A stretch of 64,000 nt of DNA, taken from contig CAJHNH020000835.1 of NCBI GenBank assembly GCA_905116865.2, positions 388,804 through 452,803 on the forward strand, read 5' to 3'. Of the stretch, positions 22,676 through 35,455 are shown piece after piece. The number at the start of each line of letters is the position of its first letter. Position 1 is the stretch's first letter. A program made the position numbers and the translations under genes. Origin of the DNA: Candidula unifasciata (lineage: Eukaryota; Mollusca; Gastropoda; Stylommatophora; Geomitridae). The notes beneath the pieces are model-generated. The model saw only the letters and a list, made by a program, of their open reading frames with translations. It did no database searches and was not told where the DNA came from.

Positions 22676-22834
22676 TGAGCGATAAGAGACAATCTTCTCC
22701 AACTCACCAGTATCGACATCATTCATCTTCATTCCTGGTTCACACTGGACAATTACAAAACAGACGTCATGAAGTCAATCAGCGGAAGAAAAGTCACCGT
22801 ACCTTTCTTGCTGACCGTATGTACGTTTAACACC

Positions 22835-23665
22835 AGGGAACACCTCACCTATAGCAGAACACCAGGAAACACCTCACCTATAGCAGAATACCAGGCAACA
22901 CCTCACCTATAGCAGAACACCAGGAAACACCTGACCTATAGCAGAACACCAGGCAACACCTGACCTATAGCAGAACACCAGGCAACACCTCACCTATAGC
23001 AGAATACCAGGAAACACCTCACCTATAGCAGAACACCAGGCAACACCTCACCTATAGCAGAATACCAGGCAACACCTCACCTATAGCAGAATACCAGGAA
23101 ACACCTCACCTATAGCAGAACACCAGGCAACACCTCACCTATAGCAGAATACCAGGAAACACCTCACCTATAGCAGAACACCAGGCAACACCTCACCTAT
23201 AGCAGAATACCAGGAAACACCTCACCTATAGCAGAACACCAGGGAACACCTCACCTATAGCAGAATACCAGGAAACACCTGACCTATAGCAGAACACCAG
23301 GCAACACCTCACCTATAGCAGAACATAAGGCAACACCTCACCTATAGCAGAACATAAGGCAACACCTCACCTATAGCAGAGCATTAGTGCATATCTCACA
23401 AATAGCAGAACAACAGGGAACACCGCACACGTAGTAGAATCATAGGAAACACTTCACCTTTAGCAGAACACCAAGGAACACCTCACGCATAACAGAACAC
23501 CAAGGAACACCTCACCTATAGCAGAAAACTGGGGAACACCTCACCTATAGCAGAAGACCTCACCTATAGCAGAACACCAGGGAACATTCCACTCCTAGCA
23601 GAACACCAAGGAACACCTCACCTATACACACAGCAGAACCCCAGGGAATACCTTCGCAAAGGCAG
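22835..23665. repeat. 29 bp minisatellite, about 28 copies
   Basis: The unit contains GAACACCAGGCAACACCTCA and CCTATAGCA. It degenerates after about 23340. Confidence 0.93.
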
Positions 23666-23811
23666 AACACCAGGGACAAGACAAGCCAATCCCACATATT
23701 TCAGTCCAGAAATGGTGCTATTTATTGTCCTTTTTTCGGCTCCCAGGCAACAGTGTACGGCCCTTTAGGAACAAGCAACGCAATCAGTAAAGAAACAAGA
23801 TTATGGCCTGG

Positions 23812-25005
23812 AGAGAATGGAGAAAGTGTTTGTCAATAGAACTGTAACTACTCACTTAGCGGGAGAAATGGCTTGTCAATAGAACTTCACTTAGCGGGAG
23901 AAATGGCTTGTCAATAGAACTTCACTTAGCGGGAGAAATGGCTTGTCAATAAAACGGTAACTACTCTCTTAGCGGGAGAAAGTGCTTGTCAATAGAACTG
24001 TAACTACTCACTGAGCGGGAGAAAGTGCTTGTCAAAAGAACTGTAACTAATCACTTAGCGGGAGAAAGTGCTTGTCAATAGAACTGTAACTAATCACTTA
24101 GCGGGAGAAATGGCTTGTCAATAGAACTGTAACTAATCACTTAGCGGGAGAAATGGCTTGTCAATAGAACTGTAACTACTCACTTAGCGGGAGAAATGGC
24201 TTGTCAATAGAACTGTAACTAATCACTTAGCGGGAGAAATGGCTTGTCAATAGAACTGTAACTAATCACTTAGCGGGAGAAATGGCTTGTCAATGGAACT
24301 GTAACTAATCACTTGGCTTGAGAAATGGCTTGTCAATAGAACTGTAACTAATCACTTAGCGGGAGAAATGGCTTGTCAATAGAACTGTAACTAATCACTT
24401 AGCGGGAGAAATGGCTTGTCAATAGAACTGTAACTACTCACTTAGCGGGAGAAATGGCTTGTCGATAGAACTGTAACTAATCACTTGGCTTGAGAAATGG
24501 CTTGTCAATAGAACTGTAACTAATCACTTAGCGGGAGAAATGGCTTGTCAATAGAACTGTAACTAATCACTTAGCGGGAGAAATGGCTTGTCAATAGAAC
24601 TGTAACTACTCTCTCAGGGGGAGAAATGGCTTGTCAATAGAACTGTAACTAATCACTTAGCGGGAGAAATGGCTTGTCAATAGAACTGTAACTAATCACT
24701 TAGCGGGAGAAATGGCTTGTCAATAGAACTGTAACTAATCACTTAGCGGGAGAAATGGCTTGTCAATAGAACTGTAACTAATCACTTGGCTTGAGAAATG
24801 GCTTGTCAATAGAACTGTAACTAATCACTTAGCGGGAGAAATGGCTTGTCAATAGAACTGTAACTACTCACTTAGCAGGAGAAAGTGCTTGTCAATAGAA
24901 CTGTAACTAATCACTTAGCGGGAGAAATGGCTTGTCAATAGAACTGTAACTACTCTCTCAGGGGGAGAAATGGCTTGTCAATAGAACTGTAACTACTCAC
25001 TCAGG
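23812..25005. repeat. 43 bp minisatellite, about 28 copies
   Basis: The unit contains GGGAGAAATGGCTTGTCAAT and AGAACTGTAACTAATCACTT. Subvariants (GGCTTGAG, CTCTCAGGGG) recur at intervals and suggest multi-unit duplications. It ends at a G tract (25008-25021). Confidence 0.95.
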
Positions 25006-25021
25006 AAGGGGGGGGGGGGGG

Positions 25022-25284
25022 ATCCGAGACATTTGGTGTAGCAGTAGAGATGGGGCACTGTTCAGCAACGGCTACGAGGCTTGGGGTCATGGATAAGATC
25101 TGGCCAGGGGTGACACTTTGGCAGGTTATCCACCTGGTTGGATCTAGAGGTTCTACCTAATCCTTCCATGAAGCAACACATCATCCGGAGGTGACAGGTT
25201 TTAAACTTAGTGTATCAACAAGTGATTCTACTCTCAAGTGGATTTCCTTATCTCCTACGCTGTCATGTGTTCCTTGATAAACTG
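25022..25284. other. No recognisable feature
   Basis: Single-copy-looking sequence between two arrays. Confidence 0.4.
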
Positions 25285-25730
25285 TTTTAGCTATCTGATG
25301 CATTCCATGCCTTTTTCTTTCCACTGTCTGGTGTATTCCATACCTTTTTCTTTCCGCTGTCTGGTGCATTCTATACCTTTTTCTTTCAGCTGTCTGGTGT
25401 ATTCCATACCTTTTTCTTTTCGCTGTCTGATGTATTCCATACCTTTTTTCTTTCCGCTGTCTGATGTATTCCATACCTTTTTCTTTCCGCTGTCTGGTGC
25501 ATTATATACCTTTTTCTTTCCGCTGTCTGATGTTTTCCATACCTTTTTCTTTCCACTGTCTGTTGTATTCCTTACCTTTCTCTTTCCACTGTCTGTTGTA
25601 TTCCATACCTTTTTCTTTCAGCTGTCTGTGTATTCTATACCCTTTTTCTTTCAGCTGTCTGTGTATTCTATACCCTTTTCCTTTCATCTGTCTGTGTATT
25701 CTATACCCTTTCTCTTTCAGCTGTCTGGTG
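25285..25730. repeat. 33 bp pyrimidine-rich minisatellite, about 13 copies
   Basis: The unit contains CTTTTTCTTTCCGCTGTCTG and GTGTATTCCATAC. Multiples of 3 keep frames open on both strands. Confidence 0.92.
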
Positions 25731-26099
25731 TGTTCCCTGATATTTCTTTATGTGGTCTATATTCCTTGATATTTACGTCTTTATGTGATATGTTTTCTCG
25801 GATAAATGACCTAAATAAAACTGCCTAATGTGGTCTATGTACTCTGACATTATTTATTTCTGGACAGAAAGGACTGATATGGACAGGTTCCACCTAGGAA
25901 AGAGAGAGAAATATCTGCGCGCAACTCATAACCTCTGCCAGTCAAGTCAACCGTACCTACATGTGGTGCTACCTGTTGTAAACAGACACGCTCTGGTGCG
26001 CAGTGAGTCTACATCGCGAATGAAATGGACTTCCGATGACTGATGAGGTAAAAAACCAAGCTATGTCACGCCAGACAGAAACCTTTTGTGGAGTGTGAG
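25731..26099. other. No recognisable feature
   Basis: A diverged copy of the preceding repeat fades out by about 25800. The open frame at 25828-26043 matches no family I know. Confidence 0.35.
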
Positions 26100-26163
26100 G
26101 GTCACTATCTCACATTAACCTAGGTCTAAACTCAGCACCACTGACTGTTATATTTTACTTTCA
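26100..26163. repeat. Left outlier unit of the 45 bp minisatellite
   Basis: TCTCACATTAACCTAGGTCT and GACTGTTATAT match the unit of the main array at 26935. The SINE follows directly. Confidence 0.75.
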
Positions 26164-26172
26164 CTTAGTCTA

Positions 26173-26368
26173 GTCGGCTCTGTGGCTAAGTCGATGCGAA
26201 CACTTCGCTTCGTAATGCCGGGATGCCGGGTTCGATTCCAGCTGCGGACAATGCGCCTTGTGTTGGTTTCGACAGTGGTATCAAGAAAGCCGACCGTCCA
26301 GAAACCACACAACAGCCAGGGGCTGTTAGGGTTGGTTCTGCAACGTCCTGTAAAGGATACGCAACAAC
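26173..26368 (+). mobile_element. tRNA-derived SINE, family A, copy 2, with target-site duplication
   Basis: The head has GTGGCTAAGTCGATGCGA (A box) and GGTTCGATTCC (B box), and the body ends GGATACGCAAC. CTTAGTCTA is duplicated at 26164-26172 and 26369-26377. The target is a unit of the 45 bp minisatellite. Confidence 0.9.
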
Positions 26369-26409
26369 CTTAGTCTAAACTCAACATCACGGACTGTAAT
26401 GTCTGGTAA

Positions 26410-26930
26410 AAATTGACGCTAGGTACGGCCACTGTTTTGGGCCGCCGCAAATTTTTTGCTTTTGCCAGACGGTGGCCCTTGCATTTTTGCTCCATTTGTA
26501 CACCGAATGGATATAGTTTCGTTGCCCAGCTTCTGATTCGAGTGCATGGCGTGACACTGTGAGCTGCGGATTTCTTGGAATGTGACCAACATAGTGGTGT
26601 GAATTGTAGATTCAGAAAATGGCGCGATGCCGGTTGTCGCAATATTGGTGGTGCCAGTTTGTGATTAAAATTATTTGCGTGTGCAACTACTGATCTGTTG
26701 GTGACCTTTGCTACCATCCACGATGAACTGCATTTCTAATGTCGGACTGTTTGTGTTAGCACTTCGGATGGCTACCATATGCTTTTAATGCCTGTGTTTG
26801 CTACATATGCTGATACAGAAGTCTGTGAATCTTTCCACAAGGAACTGTGATAAACATTCTGTGTGTTTTTCGATGGCACAGGAGCACACCAACTATGGGG
26901 TGACCCGTTTGCTATAAAGCTGAAACTAAG
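26410..26930. other. Unrecognised sequence between SINE and array
   Basis: A 115-codon minus-strand open frame (26370-26717) overlaps the SINE tail and array unit and matches no family I know. It is not called as a gene. Confidence 0.4.
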
Positions 26931-26931
26931 A

Positions 26932-28095
26932 TTACCAGATTACTATAATATCTCACATTAACTTAAGTCTAAACTTAACACCACAGACTGTAATATCTTA
27001 CATTAACTTAGGTCTAAACTTAACACCACAGACTGTAATATCTTACATTAACTTAAGTCTAAACTTAACACCACAGACTATAATATCTTACATTAACTTA
27101 AGTCTAAACTTAACACTACTGACTGTAATATCTCATGTTAACTTAAGTCTAAACTTAACACTACTGACTGTAATATCTCACATTAACTTAAGTCTAAACT
27201 CAACACCACAGACTGTAATATCTTACATTAACCTAAGTCTAAACTCAACACTACTGTCTGTAATATCTTACATTAACTTAAGTCTAAACTTAACCCCACA
27301 GACTGTAATATCTCACATTAACCTAAGTCTAAACTCAACACCACAGACTGTAATATCTCACATTAACTTAAGTCTAAACCTAACACTACTGACTGTAATA
27401 TCTTACATTAACTTAAGTCTAAACTTAACACTACTGACTGTAATATCTCACATTAACTTAAGTCTAAACTTAACACTACTGACTGTAATATCTCATGTTA
27501 ACTTAAGTCTAAACTTAACACTACTGACTGTAATATCTCATGTTAACTTAAGTCTAAACTCAACACCACAGACTGTAATATCTCATATTAACTTAAGTCC
27601 ACTACTGACTGTAATATCTTACATTAACTTAAGTCTAAACTTAACACTACTGACTGTAATATCTCACATTAACTTAAGTCTAAACTTAACACTACTGACT
27701 GTAATATCTCATGTTAACTTAAGTCTAAACTTAACACTACTGACTGTAATATATCATGTTAACTTAAGTCTAAACTCAACACCACAGACTGTAATATCTC
27801 ACATTAACTTAAGTCTAAACTCAACACCACAGACTGTAATATCTCACATTAACTTAAGTCTAAACTCAACACCACAGACTGTAATATCTCACATTAACTT
27901 AAGTCTAAACTTAACACCACTGACTGTAATATCTCTGTTAACTTAAGTCTAAACTCAACACCACAGACTGTAATATCTCATATTAACTTAAGTCTAAACT
28001 CAACACCACAGACTGTAATATCTCACATTAACTTAAGTCCACTACTGACTGTAATATCTCACATTAACTTAAGTCTAAACTCAACACCACTGAGT
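26932..28095. repeat. 45 bp minisatellite, about 26 copies
   Basis: The unit contains TAATATCTCACATTAACTTA and AGTCTAAACTCAACACCACA. Variants (CACAG/TACTG, CACATT/CATGTT) alternate in blocks. Two units are shortened at AAGTCCACTACTG (about 27596 and 28035), evidence that a variant block was copied. Confidence 0.95.
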
Positions 28096-28355
28096 AAATG
28101 ACACAGTTTGTCGAGTTCTTTAGAAATAAGCCCACTTAGGGAGATAATAACTTTCTCACATCACACACCAACAAGGCTCATTTAAGTTCTTTTTGTGGCC
28201 AGGTTGTTATATCTGACAAGCTAGCTTCACACATCAAACACGCGGATTGCCACAAAGTCAACAACACGCGAATTGCTAAAAAGTCAACAAGTGTGTGAGA
28301 TGATGTACATTGTAAGAAATTGATGCATCACCTTTGTGAGATGCAAGGAATTAAA
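28096..28355. other. No recognisable feature
   Basis: A short spacer between arrays. Confidence 0.4.
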
Positions 28356-28359
28356 GCTG

Positions 28360-29560
28360 CAGTCTGAGATGTCAGATATAACAGTCTGAGATGTCAGATA
28401 TAACAGTCTGAGATGTCAGATATAACAGTCTGAGATGTCAGATATAACAGTCTGAGATGTCAGATATAACAGTCTGAGAAGTCAGATATAACAGTCTGAG
28501 ATGTCATATAACAGTCTGAGAAGTCAGATATAACAGTCTGAGACGTCAGAAATAAAGTAACAGTATTTGATGTCAGAAATAACAGTATGAGATGTCAGAT
28601 TAAGTCTGAGATGTCAGATATAACCGTCTGAGATATCAGATAAAACAGTCTGAGATGTCAGATATAACAGTCTGAGATGTCAGATATAATAGTCTGGGAA
28701 GTCAGATATAACAGTCTGAGATGTCAGAAATAACAGTCTGAAATGTCAGAAATAACAGTCTGAGATGTCAGAAATAACAGTATGAGATGTCAGATATAAG
28801 AGCCTGAGATGTCAGATATAAGAGCCTGAGATGTCAGATATAACAGTCTGAGATGTCAGATATAACAATATGAGATGTCAGATATAACAGTATGAGATGT
28901 CAGATATAACAGTTTGAGATGTCATATAACAGTCTGAGATGTCATATAACAGTCTGAGATGTCAGATATAACAGTCTGAGATTTCAGAAATAAAATAACA
29001 GTATTTGATGTCAGAAATAACAGTATGAGATGTTAGATCTTAGATGTCAGATATAACCGTCTGAGATATCAGATATAACCGTCTGAGATGTCAGATATAA
29101 CAGTCTGAGTGTCAGATATAACAGTCTGAGATGTCAGAAATAACAGTCTGAGATGTCTGAAATAACAGTCTGAGATGTCAGAAATAACAGTATGAGATGT
29201 CAGAAATAACAGTATGAGATGTCAGAAATAACAGTATGAGATGTTAGATATAAGTGTGAGATGTCAGATATAACCGTCTGAGATATCAGATATAACAGTC
29301 TGAGATGTCAGATATAACAGTCTGAGTGTCAGAAATAACAGTCTGAGATGTCAGATATAACAGTCTGAGATGTCAGATATAACAGTCTGGGAGGTCAGAT
29401 ATAACAGTCTAAGATGTCAGATATAACAGTCTGAGATGTCATATAACAGTCTGAGAAGTCAGATATAACAGTCTGAGACGTCAGAAATAAAGTAACAGTA
29501 TTTGATGTCAGAAATAACAGTATGAGATGTCAGAAATAAATAAGATGTCAGACTTAAAGT
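28360..29560. repeat. 22 bp minisatellite, about 54 copies
   Basis: The unit is CAGTCTGAGATGTCAGATAT plus AA. A larger block including AAATAAAGTAACAGTATTTG recurs near 28550 and 29487, with a variant near 28987, showing a superimposed duplication of several hundred bp. Confidence 0.93.
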
Positions 29561-30454
29561 AATAAAGCTTGGAGGTGAAAAGAGTTAAAGTAGTTTCTTG
29601 TTTGTTTTTTAGTTGTTTGCTCTTGAGCTGATCCTGTTGACTTCCCTTCTGCCATCAGACATTTAAACTAAGTTAATCTCGCTGAATTAATTTGGAAGTT
29701 TTCTTTAGCTGACCACAGACATCTGTGTTCCCAGCTAGTACTTTCCCACATCATTTCTGCATCACACTTTTTCTGTTGATATCTCCATAAATGTAATGTG
29801 TCTTTTCCTGACAGTTCTGATTTCAATTGTTTTTTTTTTTTTTTTTTTTTTATCAACACTTTTTCAACAGTTTACTACTGACTTTCAAGTTTTGTATGCC
29901 TATATTTGAACTGATACAACATCATGCATGTGTGTGTTTATCTAAATACAAGCCTGATAAGATTAAATTTCTCTGTAAATTTATCTTAACAGAGCACCAT
30001 GTATCTGTGCATGTAACTTAACAGAATACCAGTTACCCATATATCATTAAGATAAAGCAATGTAAAGTTAATATAATCTACTAAAACAAGTGATCTTTAC
30101 TAACTAATCTGATACAAACTATACGGCTATAGCTAGATAATTCCCAGCAAATGTGTAACAGAAAGTCTTCTGCTTGCAGCACAAACAAAATCTGGCCAAC
30201 TGAATGTATTCATGTAACACGTGACAACAATCAGCCAATCATTGCACACAAAAAGTCAAGGCTAGAACCTTTTATTATCACAGATACAAAATTATAATGG
30301 TAAATTTCATCAAATGCCAGCCAACAACTCACACATCATGTAAACGAACAGCCCATATAGCAACATGCTATACAGAGGCAATCCATACAGATCTACATCC
30401 ATACGTGATGACAATCCACACACAAACATGGACGACTTCCTATATTCATAAATG
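29561..30454. other. AT-rich sequence without recognised gene
   Basis: It holds a long T tract (about 29830-29850) and otherwise single-copy-looking sequence. Confidence 0.45.
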
Positions 30455-31495
30455 AGAATAATTCACACACAAGCACAGATTAATGTCACTAACTCACACA
30501 CAAGCACAGATTAATGTCACTAACTCACACACAAGCACAGATTAATGTCACTAACTCACACACAAGCACAGATTAATGTCACTAACTCACACACAAGCAC
30601 AGATTAATGTCACTAACTCACACACAAGCACAGATTAATGTCACTAACTCACACACAAGCACAGATTAATGTCACTAACTCACACACAAGCACAGATTAA
30701 TGTCACTAACTCACACACAAGCACAGATTAATGTCACTAACCCACACACAAGCACAGATTAATGTCACTAACTCACACACACAAGCACAGATTAATGTCA
30801 CTAACTCACACACAAGCACAGATTAATGTCACTAACTCACACACAAGCACAGATTAATGTCACTAACTCACACACAAGCACAGATTAATGTCACTAACTC
30901 ACACACAAGCACAGATTAATGTCACTAACCCACACACAAGCACAGATTAATGTCACTAACTCACACACAAGCACAGATTAATGTCACTAACACACACACA
31001 AGCTCAGATTAATGTCACTAACTCACACACAAGCACAGATTAATGTCACTAACTCACACACAAGCACAGATTAATGTCACTAACTCACACACAAGCACAG
31101 ATTAATGTCACTAACTCACACACAAGCACAGATTAATGTCACTAACTCACACACAAACACAGATTAATGTCACTAACTCACACACAAGCACAGATTAATG
31201 TCACTAACTCACACACAAGCACAGATTAATGTCACTAACTCACACACAAGCACAGATTAATGTCACTAACTCACACACAAGCACAGATTAATGTCACTAA
31301 CTCACACACAAGCACAGATTAATGTCACTAACTCACACACAAGCACAGATTAATGTCACTAACTCACACACAAGCACAGATTAATGTCACTAACTCACAC
31401 ACAAGCACAGATTAATGTCACTAACTCACACACAAGCACAGATTAATGTCACTAACTCACACACAAGCACAGATTAATGTCACTAACTCACACAC
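30455..31495. repeat. 31 bp minisatellite, about 33 copies, very homogeneous
   Basis: The unit contains ACTCACACACAAGCACAGAT and TAATGTCACTA. Only a handful of units differ (CCCACACA near 30740 and 30929, an extra AC at 30780, AAGCTCAG near 31010). The low divergence implies recent expansion. Confidence 0.96.
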
Positions 31496-32131
31496 AAACA
31501 TGGACTGTCCACACCTTTGCTTGATTGTGAGCTTTGGTTCATCCAACATTTCTGTTGTCGTTTGCATAAACATCAACATTTTAATTCTTTTTTTTTAAAG
31601 CACTTTCATCTCTCTGTATTTATCTACATTTCTGTTCTACTTTACTACAGAATATATTTATAATAATTGCAATACTGGTGAACTTCCTGGCAACATACAC
31701 TTCTGTAACTTGCTTCAAAAATAATACTTTAGGGTCAAGGACGCTTCAGGACATCTTCATTTATTCTAATTGAGAAACCAGTGCCAGGGCTATACTGGGA
31801 TTTCATTAACCAATCATAGATTGGTTGTATTAAAGTTACTGACTGATTATGTCATAAAGCTTCTCACTGGGTTTTAGTTTAGCCAGTGATAAGATATTTA
31901 CCACCAAGTCTTTAGACCCATGAAGATGTAAGGAATGGAGAAGGAGAAGCAACAATGAAATTCATAATCTGTTTATCCATAACTGAGCAACTGGCATCAG
32001 GAGGGCTAACAGAATGAAATAACTGGGGCATCAGGAGAGAATGGCAGCTGACAGAGGGGCAACAACTGTGTACACAAGGGAGTTAAGCAAGTCCAGGCAC
32101 AAGGCAGATCAAGAAGATGTAAAGAGAGATG
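31496..32131. other. No recognisable feature
   Basis: AT-rich single-copy-looking sequence. No coding match. Confidence 0.4.
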
Positions 32132-32342
32132 TTTGTTTGTTTTAGAATCCAGAAGCTGTTAACCCTTAGGCTCGGTATTATGGATATCGCAACCTTTTGG
32201 CCTTGATTCCATTGTAAATACCGTAAATCTGGGAGAAAATGTGGCTTTACTGCCTACACCAGGGCTTGAACCCGGACCACAAGGAGTTAGCCACCCGGTC
32301 TCTGCGCAATCCGGTTTAGCCACCTACGCTAGAGAGCCGAGC
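32132..32342 (-). mobile_element. tRNA-derived SINE, family B, copy 2
   Basis: The minus-strand head has GTGGCTAAACCGG and GGTTCAAGCCC (32262-32272). The body is almost identical to 3628-3840 (CTCGGTATTATGGATATCGC shared). Confidence 0.88.
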
Positions 32343-32461
32343 ATGTGGAGAGATAATATGCAAACAGACCTACAAACACCTGAAGTCACCAACTAGAAAG
32401 AAAAGCTAGACACAGAGACGAATGGAGGCACATAATAGACACACCAGTGAGCCTTAAGGGC

Positions 32462-34842
32462 TCAGATTGCTGAAGAAGAAGAGAAGGAGCAGGAGGAAAA
32501 AGAGGAGAAGGAGCAGAAGGAAGAAGAGGAGAAGGAGCAGAAGAAGAGAAGGAGCAGGAGAAAGAAGAGGAGAAGGAAGCAGAGGGAGAAGAGAAAAAGG
32601 AGCAGGAGGAAGAAGAAGAGAATGAGCAGGAGGAAGAAGAAGAGAAGGAGCAGGAGGAAGAGGAGAAGGAGCAAGAAGAAGAAGAGGAGGAGCAGGAAGA
32701 AGAAGCAGGAGGAAGAAGAGGAGGAGCAGGAGAAAGAAGAAGAGAAGGAGGAGAAGAAGAGAAGCAGCAGGAGAAGAAGAAGAGAAGGAGCAGAAGAAGA
32801 GAAGTAGCAGAAGAAGAGAAGGAGCAGAAGAGAAGGAGCAGAAGATGAGAAGTAGCAGAAGAAGAGAAGGAGCAGGAAGAAGAAGAGAAGGAGCAGGAAG
32901 AAGAAGAGAAGGAGCAGGAGGAAGAGGAGAAGGAGCAGGAGGAAGAGGAGAAGGAGCAGGAGGAAGAAGAGAAGGAGCAGGAGGAAGAAAGAAGAGAAGA
33001 GCAGGAGGAAAGAAGAGAAGGAGCAGGAGGAGGAAGAGAGAAGGAGCAGGAGGAAGAAGAGAAGGAGCAGGAGGAAGAAGAGAAGGAGCAGGAGGAAGAA
33101 GAGGAGAAGGAGCAGGAGGAAGAAGAGAAGGAGCAGGAGGAAGAGGAGAAGGAGCAGGAGGAAGAGGAGAAGGAGGAAGAGGAGAAGGAGCAGGAGGAAG
33201 AGGAGAAGGAGCAGGAGGAAGAGGAGAAGGAGCAGGAGGAAGAAGAGAAGGAGCAGGAGGAAGAAGAGAAGGAGCAGGAGGAAGAGGAGAAGGAGAAGGA
33301 AGCAGAGGGAGAAGAGAAGAAGGAGCAGGAGGAAGAAGAGGAGAAGGAGCAGGAGGAAGAAGAAGAGAAGGAGCAGAAGAAGAGAAGTAGCAGAAGAAGA
33401 GAAGGAGCAGAAGAAGAGAAGCAGCAGGAGAAGAAGAAGAGAAGGAGCAGAAGAAGAGAAGTAGCAGAAGAAGAGAAGGAGCAGAAGAGAAGGAGCAGAA
33501 GATGAGAAGTAGCAGAAGAAGAGAAGGAGCAGGAAGAAGAAGAGAAGGAGCAGGAAGAAGAAGAGAAGGAGCAGGAGGAAGAGGAGAAGGAGCAGGAGGA
33601 AGAGGAGAAGGAGCAGGAGGAAGAAGAGAAGGAGCAGGAGGAAGAAGAGAAGGAGCAGGAGGAAGAAGAGAAGGAGCAGGAGGAAGAAGAGAAGGAGCAG
33701 GAGGAAGAAGAGAAGGAGCAGGAGGAAGAAAAGGAGAAGGAGCAGGAGGAAGAAGAGGAGAAGGAGCAGGAGGAAGAAGAGAAGGAGCAGGAGGAAGAAG
33801 AGAAGGAGCAGGTGGAAGAGGAGAAGGAGCAGGAGGAAGAGGAGAAGGAGGAAGAGGAGAAGGAGCAGGAGGAAGAGGAGAAGGAGCAGGAGGAAGAGGA
33901 GAAGGAGCAGGAGGAAGAAGAGAAGGAGCAGGAGGAAGAAGAGAAGGAGCAGGAGGAAGAGGAGAAGGAGCAGGAGGAAGAAGAGAAGGAGCAGGAGGAA
34001 GAGGAGAAGGAGCAGGAGGAAGAAGAGAAGGAGCAGGAGGAAGAAGAGAAGGAGCAGGAGGAAGAAGAGAAGAAGCAGGAGGAAGAAGAGAAGGAGCAGG
34101 AGGAAGAAGAGAAGGAGCAGGAGGAAGAGGAGAAGGAGCAGGAGGAAGAAGAGAAGGAGCAGGAGGAAGAGGAGAAGGAGCAGGAGGAAGAAGAGAAGGA
34201 GCAGGAGGAAGAAGAAGAGAAGGAGCAGGAGGAAGAGGAGAAGGAGCAGGAGAAGAGAAGTAGCAGAAGAAGAGAAGGAGCAGAAGAGAAGGAGCAGAAG
34301 ATGAGAAGTAGCAGAAGAAGAGAAGGAGCAGGAAGAAGAAGAGAAGGAGCAGGAAGAAGAAGAGAAGGAGCAGGAGGAAGAAGAGAAGGAGCAGGAAGAA
34401 GAAGAGAAGGAGCAGGAGGAAGAAGAGAAGGAGCAGGAGGAAGAAGAGAAGGAGCAGGAGGAAGAAGAGAAGGAGCAGGAGGAAGAAGAAGAGAAGGAGC
34501 AGGAGGAAGAAGAGAAGGAGCAGGAGGAAGAAGAGGAGAAGGAGCAGGAGAAAGAAAAGGAGTAGGAGCAGGAGGAAGAAGAAAAGAAGGAGCAGGAGGA
34601 AGAAGAAGAGAATGAGCAGGAGGAAGAGGAAGAGAAGGAGCAGGAGGAAGAGGAGAAGGAGCAAGAAGAAGAAGAGGAGGAGCAGGAAGAAGAAGCAGGA
34701 GGAAGAAATGGAGGAGCAGGAGAAAGAAGAAGAGAAGGAGGATAAGTAGGAAGAAGAAGAGAAGGAGAATGAGGAGGAAGAAGAAGGGGAGGAGGAAGAA
34801 GGAGAAGAAGAAGATGATGATGATGACGAAGAAGAAGAAGTA
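32462..34842. repeat. 2.4 kb polypurine minisatellite (GAA/GAG/GCA)n
   Basis: The plus strand is almost only A and G, with CAG interruptions. The base unit is GGAGCAGGAGGAAGAAGAGA-like (18-21 bp). Larger duplications are visible: GATGAGAAGTAGCAG recurs at 32844, 33501 and 34300. The block with GGAGCAAGAAGAAGAAGAGG occurs near 32668 and 34654. The long Glu/Lys/Gln frame on one strand and Leu/Pro/Ser frame on the other are repeat products. Confidence 0.95.
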
Positions 34843-34871
34843 ATATATCTGAATTAAAAATATGATTGGTT

Positions 34872-35092
34872 CATAACCAGACCACTGATTGGCTGGCAGT
34901 CTATCAAGTAATTAATTGAATGTTAGTCAGATCACTGATTGGCTGGCAGTCTATCAAGTAATTAATTGAATGTTAGTCAGATCACTGATTGGCTGGCAGT
35001 CTATCAAGTAATTAATTGAATGTTAGTCAGATCACTGATTGGCTGGCAGTCTATCAAGTAATTAATTGAATGTTAGTCAGATCACTGATTGA
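34872..35092. repeat. 50 bp minisatellite, about 4.4 copies
   Basis: The unit contains TGTTAGTCAGATCACTGATT and GGCTGGCAGTCTATCAAGTA. Copies are essentially identical after the first. Confidence 0.95.
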
Positions 35093-35455
35093 ATATTACA
35101 GGAAATCTCTTGTTTGGTTATCAGTTTAAAACTACTTTGCTGTTTAAATTGTGTGGGCACCTTCAGATGTTGATACTATCTTTTGGAACTAAAAGAAGGA
35201 TAATATAAACTACTAGTTATTGACGAAAATAACGTAAGTTGAAAGTGATAACAGTTCAAAATTAAACTGAAAATAGAAATAGATAAGAGATATCTGTTGT
35301 TACACATATGATGCATTTACTGTTGAATATGTCTAGTAAGAGAAATTGAGTGCTGTTGGTTTTGATTGTAGTGTTATATAAATGCATAAATGAGAATCAC
35401 AAAGCTTATTTCCATGAAGTAAAAGTTTGACTGCCTCAGAACAACAACATTCTGT
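35093..35455. other. No recognisable feature
   Basis: AT-rich spacer. Confidence 0.4.

Noticed and set aside
26035..26065. CTGATGAGGTAAAAAACC as a second hammerhead-like motif
   Set aside because: Stem II would be 3 bp and the required GAAA is missing; no Penelope sequence is nearby.
26370..26717. 115-codon minus-strand open frame
   Set aside because: Its C-terminal part is minisatellite unit read backwards, and no domain was recognised.
32454..34664. Minus-strand open frame of 736 codons rich in Leu, Pro and Ser, and plus-strand Glu/Lys/Gln frames
   Set aside because: They are translations of the polypurine repeat in different frames; no non-repeat domain, and composition follows the DNA unit.
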